This document shows, piece by piece, positions 1-3,819 of a stretch of DNA of 6,684 nucleotides; position 1 is the first letter of the stretch, and each line of letters opens with the position of its first letter. Origin of the DNA: an uncultured Lachnospiraceae bacterium (lineage in GTDB: Bacteria; Bacillota; Clostridia; Lachnospirales; Lachnospiraceae). The stretch covers positions 1-6,684 of the forward strand of contig USKC01000174.1 in assembly GCA_900555195.1 (NCBI GenBank). Direction: 5' to 3'. The notes below the pieces were generated by a model, which was given only the letters and a program-made list of their open reading frames with translations, searched no databases and was not told where the DNA came from. A program made the translations under genes and the position numbers.

Positions 1-1
1 A

Positions 2-271
2 GAGAGCGAGACGTATGAGCTGTTCCATTCTCTCTCCGGGGAGAAAACCTCCATCTACATTTCCCACAGACTGGCCAGCACCCGCTTCTGCAGCAGAGTG
101 ATTTACCTGGAAAACGTCAGGGTGAAGGCGAGCGGAAGTCATGAAGAACTGCTCCTCTCCTGCCCGGAATACGCGGAGATGTATGCGGTACAGAGCCATT
201 ATTACAAGAAAGGGGAGGCCTTATCCGCCTCCAAGGTGCGCGATGCGTCACAGGAAGGAGCGGCAGTATGA
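2..271 (+). CDS. ABC exporter subunit, C-terminal end (5' partial)
   Basis: This is the last 89 codons of an ABC transporter whose start lies left of the window. The visible part begins just after where Walker B would be. It contains the H-loop switch histidine in YISHRLAS (His at visible residue 22), which contacts the ATP gamma-phosphate in this family, then the usual tail resembling 'R(V/I)IYLEN...SGSHEELL'. The protein ends with about 20 poorly conserved residues. The stop TGA (269-271) overlaps the ATG of the next gene by four bases, so the two are translationally coupled. Such pairs are usually heterodimeric exporters for peptides, bacteriocins or drugs; the substrate cannot be told from this fragment. 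Nothing in the visible part is broken, but its Walker A, signature motif and membrane domain lie outside the window, so its integrity is unknown. Confidence 0.85.
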   Translation, partial: ESETYELFHSLSGEKTSIYISHRLASTRFCSRVIYLENVRVKASGSHEELLLSCPEYAEMYAVQSHYYKKGEALSASKVRDASQEGAAV

Positions 272-1476
272 TCGGAATGACTACCGCAGAGAAAAAATCT
301 GCAAAAACAACCTCTGCAAAAGGCTCCTCTGTGAAAAAAACGGGATTTCAAATGCTGACCCGCGCGCTCGGTTCTATGTGGCGGCATGAACCTGCTGCCC
401 TTGTGATGGCAGTGTTTTGGGCGGTCTGTGAGGCGCTGCTTCCCTTTGGCCCCATGATTTTGCTGTATCTGTTTGTGGATGGGTTGGAACGGGGCCTCTC
501 CTTTGCAGATCTGTTTCCGGTGACGCTTGTGGGCGTGACTCTGATTTTTATGTTGAAAGCAGCCCGGGGCAAATTGAAATTCTGTATCTGGCCGCATATT
601 GAGAACTGCAACGAACTGTCCGAATGGGAATTCACCGAGAAGACCATGAAGCTGGATTACGAACAGGCGGACAGCCAGGAAGCGGCGGCCATGCGTGCGA
701 AGATCCGAAACGATTATAACTGGGGATGCGGCGCATATTTCATGATCCCACAGTTCCAGCGGCTGATTGTCGCGCTGATCGGTCTTTGCATCTCTGCCCT
801 GCTCCTATGGCCCATCCTGGCGGAGGGAAAGCTATGGCAGCACCGGAGCCTGTATGTGTTTATTGTGTTCGCTGCCGCGATTACCTGTTTTGCCGCGTGG
901 TTTGAAAAAAACACCCGAAGCGCCGAAGAAACGCTTCGGAGTGAATACGACGAAGAGAGCAGCAGGAGCAACTATCTGCTGTGGGGAGGGATCACTTATA
1001 AGGAAGGAAAGGATATCCGCATCTATCAGGCCCAGCCTTTAATCAAGGCCGCTCTGCGGGAGGAAAAAGAGGATAAAATGGTAGAGGGGGAGAGCCGCCT
1101 GGAGGCACGGGCCGGAATGACTGATGGTGCAGCGTCGGGCCTGCTTCTGGGAACCTCCTATCTGTTTATTGTGCTGCGCGCTCTGGCAGGGTCGCTGTCA
1201 GCAGGAAGCGTGGTGCTCGATGAACCCACGGCCGCCCTGGCTCCCATTTCCGAATATGAGGTTTACAGCACGTTCCATAAGCTGATTGGAGAGAAAACCG
1301 CAGTTTTTATCTCACATCGACTGTCCTCCTGCCGTTTCTGCGATGAAATCCTGGTGCTTCATGAAGGAGAGCTGGTACAGAGAGGAACGCATGAGGAACT
1401 GCTGGCCCAAGAAGAGGGAAAATATTATCAGATGTGGCGCGCACAGGCGCAGTATTATGAAGAAGGGCAGGGATAA
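268..1476 (+). pseudogene. ABC exporter with internal in-frame deletion (Walker A and signature motif lost)
   Basis: The 402-codon frame encodes a fused membrane plus ATPase exporter subunit, normally about 580-620 residues. Residues 1-30 are a Lys/Ser/Ala-rich tail. Hydrophobic segments lie near 42-70, 84-96, 158-183, 193-211 and 288-306, as in a type-1 exporter membrane domain. At about residues 311-317 the sequence jumps from membrane-domain text (ALAGSLSAGSV) straight to Walker B (VVLDEPTAAL, catalytic Glu319). It then runs normally through the H-loop (His350 in FISHRLSS) and the HEELL tail. The last part of the membrane domain, Walker A, Q-loop and LSGGQ signature, about 200 residues, are absent, so normal ATP binding is not expected. 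The D-loop also reads TAALAP, with Ala325 where the family has Asp, another sign of decay. The start is supported by AGGAAGGAG at 252-260, 7 nt upstream, and by ATGA overlap with the preceding subunit. The frame is still open, so a shortened protein could be made. Confidence 0.85.
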
Positions 1477-1500
1477 CCGTTCCGATCGCTCTGAACGGTT
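1475..1500. repeat. 8-bp perfect inverted repeat after the ABC gene stop
   Basis: AACCGTTC (1475-1482) and GAACGGTT (1493-1500) are exact reverse complements separated by 10 nt, beginning inside the TAA stop of the truncated ABC gene. In RNA this would form an 8-bp hairpin. No T-tract follows (the next bases are GTAAGCG), so it is not a standard intrinsic terminator. It could be a weak terminator, an RNA 3' end stabiliser, a protein site, or chance. Confidence 0.5.
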
Positions 1501-1638
1501 GTAAGCGTCGGTAAGGGCGTGATTGATGAATTTTCCATGCGCACCTGGGAGCCAGAGGATGTGCTTGCCGTGTATGACTCCCTTGCCAGGGTACATGAGC
1601 CGGTCAATAAGCTGGCTTTGGTGCCGGAGAGTTTTTAA
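1495..1638 (+). pseudogene. Unidentified gene remnant (C-terminal fragment)
   Basis: Between an in-frame stop (1492-1494) and TAA at 1636-1638 there are 47 open codons with ordinary protein-like composition, including the stretches RTWEPEDVLAVYDSL and NKLALVPESF. No good start is present. The only ATG is at 1537, without a ribosome binding site, and a GTG at 1519 has only a weak TAAGG too close to it. It reads like the end of a longer protein whose front has been lost. I do not recognise the family. It is in the same frame as the truncated ABC gene but is not ABC-like. The alternative is that it is a chance open stretch in non-coding DNA. Confidence 0.4.
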
Positions 1639-1664
1639 CATTTGGGATATATTTATTTTACGCT

Positions 1665-1736
1665 ATATGCCGGATTCGGGGAGGGGTAGTTGCATGCTGA
1701 GCGTCCTTTCCCTATAATATTCATGTAACGGCATAT
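1665..1736. repeat. 8-bp inverted repeat flanking the jet promoter
   Basis: ATATGCCG (1665-1672) upstream of the -35 box and CGGCATAT (1729-1736) just after the expected transcription start are exact reverse complements, 56 bp apart. The two arms bracket the promoter, as paired operators for a looping or cooperative repressor sometimes do. No regulator gene is seen in the window, and an 8-bp match at this distance can occur by chance. Confidence 0.3.
1690..1718 (+). promoter_or_regulatory. Predicted sigma-A promoter of the jet operon
   Basis: A perfect -10 box TATAAT (1713-1718) sits exactly 17 bp after a TTGCAT -35 element (1690-1695; 3 of 6 match TTGACA, with the important TTG kept). Transcription would start near 1725, giving a leader of about 55 nt before the jetA TTG. 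It is the best -35/-10 pair in the 1477-1778 gap and the only likely promoter between the decayed transporter and the overlapping jet genes, so it should drive the whole operon. Confidence 0.65.
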
Positions 1737-1741
1737 GTGCA

Positions 1742-1762
1742 GTCTTTGCTTTGAAGAAAGAC
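1742..1762 (+). promoter_or_regulatory. Small leader hairpin upstream of the jetA ribosome binding site
   Basis: GTCTTT (1742-1747) can pair with AAAGAC (1757-1762), and the inner CTT/AAG could add pairs around a bulged G. The hairpin ends 3 nt before AAGGTG, the jetA ribosome binding site. It may tune translation or mRNA stability. The stem is short and A/T-rich, and no T-tract follows that would make it a terminator. Confidence 0.3.
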
Positions 1763-1765
1763 AAT

Positions 1766-1781
1766 AAGGTGATAAGCATTG
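1766..1781 (+). promoter_or_regulatory. Ribosome binding site and TTG start of jetA
   Basis: AAGGTG (1766-1771) lies 7 nt before TTG (1779-1781). An in-frame TAA at 1773-1775 rules out any start further upstream. The first in-frame ATG is 47 codons downstream and would remove the conserved N-terminus. The TTG start is therefore nearly forced, and it probably lowers translation of the first subunit. Confidence 0.8.
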
Positions 1782-3176
1782 AATTTATTTGAACGGATAC
1801 CGGATCGCTTTTTCAGCATTCTGACCTCAGCCAAGAAAGAACTGTATGTGGAGGCGCTTTTTGTTCTCAGGCAGGCTTTTAAGACGGAATTGGTCATCCG
1901 GAGGGAGGATCTCGTCTCCATGCTGGTGGATTCGCTGGAGACGGGTATGCTGAATGCGGACTTTACGGAAGAAGAGGAAGAGATGGGCGTGGCGGTCGGA
2001 AGCGGCGAGGGGCTGTCTGGCAAGGCGCATCTGCTGATCAGGAGGCTTCGCGATACTGGTTGGCTGGAATTGGAATACGAAAGAGGCTCCTTTGACGAGA
2101 ACATCGCGATTCCGGACTATGCCATTGAGGTCATCAATCTGCTGTACGACCTGTCCTCTGACAGAGTGCGGGAATATAATAGCTATGTTTACGCGACCTA
2201 TGCGGCGCTCAGGAATTCTGAGGAAAATCATGAATATCTTTATCAGGCATTGTCAGCGGCCTACCAGAACACCGCGCGCCTGGTGGATGAACTGAAGCTC
2301 CTTTTCAATAATATCAAACGTTATTATCAGCGTATCGGTGACAGCATGGATGTCAATGAGCTCTTATATGAGCATTTTGACAGATATAAAGAGCAGATCG
2401 TGGATACAATCTATTATCCGTTAAAGACGATTGATTCTGTCCCGCGGTTTAAATATTCGATTCTTTCCACCTTAAATGAATGGCTCTTGGATGAACGTAT
2501 CCTTTCGGACATTGTGGAACAGGGTGTTTCCAGGCATGTGTTTGCGGACGCGGAAGAAGGACGGGACGAGACGCTCCGCATGATCAGTTATGTGGCGGAT
2601 ACCTATGAGAATATTGAGGGCATGATTGCAGATATCGACAAGAAGCATGTGGAATATACCAATGCGTCCATTGACCGGATCCGCTACCAGATGAATGCGG
2701 ATCGGAGCGCAAAGGGAAAGCTGGCCGCGATCCTGCAGCGCTCCCATGAAGAATCTGTTTTCCGGAGAATGGACGCTTCGCTGGAAGCATACAGGCATTC
2801 CTACGCGGATATGCAATCCCTGTACAGCAGGGCGAAGCGCACGGTCAAGACAGAGGGGAAACCGCTGGCATTGGAAAAGAAGGAAGAGCGGCCGCAGCTG
2901 GTTGAAAGCTTCCTGGAAGACGTGCGCAGGCAGTACAGCGACCGGAGGATAGACGCCTATATAGAAGGGCTGTTCGGGGCAAAGCAGGAATTCGGGACAG
3001 AGGATGTGACCATGGAACAGGCGGAGCACTTCATTCTTTTTCTGCTTGGTACGCTGCGCGGAAGGGAGAAGAGCGCGTTTTATTCAGTGAAATTTGGGGA
3101 AGGAAATGTGGATCGGCAGGGATACAGCCTTCCGCAGGTGAGGTTTATGAGAAAGAAGGGCAGGGAGAATGATTGA
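1779..3176 (+). CDS. jetA: Wadjet protein JetA (kleisin/MukF-like subunit)
   Basis: This 465-aa protein opens with LFERIPDRFFSILTS and then the long helical body I associate with the JetA family of Wadjet anti-plasmid systems (I recall this family as DUF5716-type). In Wadjet complexes JetA is the kleisin that bridges the two JetC ATPase heads and carries JetB, like MukF in MukBEF; it acts in the cytoplasm on DNA. Residues 1-115 look like a winged-helix domain: helices, an acidic run of five Glu near 64-68, a recognition-type helix GKAHLLIRRLRDTGW (81-95) and a beta wing. Residues 120-400 are mainly helical, and 410-460 look like a C-terminal winged helix that would contact a JetC head. The gene begins at TTG and overlaps jetB by 8 bp. 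It does not look to me like the JetA (DUF3375) of type I Wadjet, so type II or III is more likely; this rests on memory of the families. Confidence 0.88.
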   Translation: MNLFERIPDRFFSILTSAKKELYVEALFVLRQAFKTELVIRREDLVSMLVDSLETGMLNADFTEEEEEMGVAVGSGEGLSGKAHLLIRRLRDTGWLELEYERGSFDENIAIPDYAIEVINLLYDLSSDRVREYNSYVYATYAALRNSEENHEYLYQALSAAYQNTARLVDELKLLFNNIKRYYQRIGDSMDVNELLYEHFDRYKEQIVDTIYYPLKTIDSVPRFKYSILSTLNEWLLDERILSDIVEQGVSRHVFADAEEGRDETLRMISYVADTYENIEGMIADIDKKHVEYTNASIDRIRYQMNADRSAKGKLAAILQRSHEESVFRRMDASLEAYRHSYADMQSLYSRAKRTVKTEGKPLALEKKEERPQLVESFLEDVRRQYSDRRIDAYIEGLFGAKQEFGTEDVTMEQAEHFILFLLGTLRGREKSAFYSVKFGEGNVDRQGYSLPQVRFMRKKGREND

Positions 3177-3819
3177 GGAGAGATTTGAAAAGCTTACTAT
3201 GACGGAGCAGGAAAGCTTCAGGCGAATCGTGAATTCCCTGTTGGCGCACACTTACCTTCTGCAGGGTAGCTATGATTTTGCGGATCATATGAACCGCACG
3301 AACCCGGAATATATTTTTGTGGAGCGGAACTTCGATTTGTTCCGGGAATATCTGGAATTTGCCGGATTCAGCCTGGAGAGGGACAGCAACTACGGCGTGA
3401 TCTGGCTCTCTAGCGGGTATGAGTCCAACCGCTATAAATTCGACAAGGCCACGACGCTGATGATCTATGTGCTGCGGTTGATCTATGAGGAAGAGAGGGA
3501 GAAGCTTTCGCTTTCCAGTGATATTTTCACCAGCACCGGGGATCTTGTGCACAAGATGATTTCCCTGGGGGTCATAAAGAAGAAATTGCCCAATAATACG
3601 CTGCGGGATTCCCTGCGCATCCTGCAGCGTTTCCGGATTATTGAGAAGGTGGAAGGGGCATGGGAGGCGGCGGATACCCGGCTTTTGATCCTTCCCACGA
3701 TTCTGTTTATCGTCACAAACGAACGGATCAGCAATATGTACCAGCTGATTGATGAAGAGGAGACAGGAGAGGATGAAGAAGCTGAAGAGGATGCTGCTGA
3801 TCCACTGGCATCATTATGA
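3169..3819 (+). CDS. jetB: Wadjet protein JetB (KITE/MukE-like subunit)
   Basis: This 216-aa protein is the size and layout of a JetB/MukE-like KITE protein, the small tandem winged-helix subunit that dimerises and binds the kleisin (here JetA) in SMC complexes. Residues 1-90 and 92-185 look like two winged-helix units; the second has a helix resembling NTLRDSLRILQRFRII (143-158) followed by a beta wing. The tail from about 195 is strongly acidic (EEETGEDEEAEED) and probably flexible. The ATG at 3169 lies inside the end of jetA (8-bp overlap), with AAGGG at 3156-3160 eight nt upstream. The last 16 codons share DNA with the start of jetC. Identity rests on size, fold pattern and position between JetA and JetC more than on a catalytic motif, since this family has none. 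It could fall in a DUF4194- or DUF6063-type family; I cannot decide by eye. Confidence 0.85.
   Translation: MIEERFEKLTMTEQESFRRIVNSLLAHTYLLQGSYDFADHMNRTNPEYIFVERNFDLFREYLEFAGFSLERDSNYGVIWLSSGYESNRYKFDKATTLMIYVLRLIYEEEREKLSLSSDIFTSTGDLVHKMISLGVIKKKLPNNTLRDSLRILQRFRIIEKVEGAWEAADTRLLILPTILFIVTNERISNMYQLIDEEETGEDEEAEEDAADPLASL
3757..3775 (+). promoter_or_regulatory. Ribosome binding site and ATG start of jetC, inside jetB
   Basis: GAGGAG (3757-3762) lies 10 nt before ATG 3773-3775, and a second AGGAG (3765-3769) lies 3 nt before it. This start is chosen because it gives the N-terminus MKKLKRMLLIHWHHY, the first beta strand of an SMC-like head leading correctly to Walker A. Starting at a later Met (codons 7, 17 or 19) would remove that strand. 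An ATG at 3816 over the jetB stop is in another frame and ends after four codons. Confidence 0.75.

Noticed and set aside
1642..1669. Alternative promoter TTGGGA with TATATG
   Set aside because: Its -10 box is a poorer match than the perfect TATAAT at 1713-1718 and it lies further from jetA.
1523..1717. 64-aa plus-strand frame in the intergenic gap
   Set aside because: Its composition (many Met, Trp, Cys, Pro) is unlike a real protein, it has no ribosome binding site, and it runs across the predicted promoter.
2472..3029. 185-aa minus-strand frame inside jetA
   Set aside because: It is a shadow of the jetA reading frame, with no ribosome binding site context or family resemblance.
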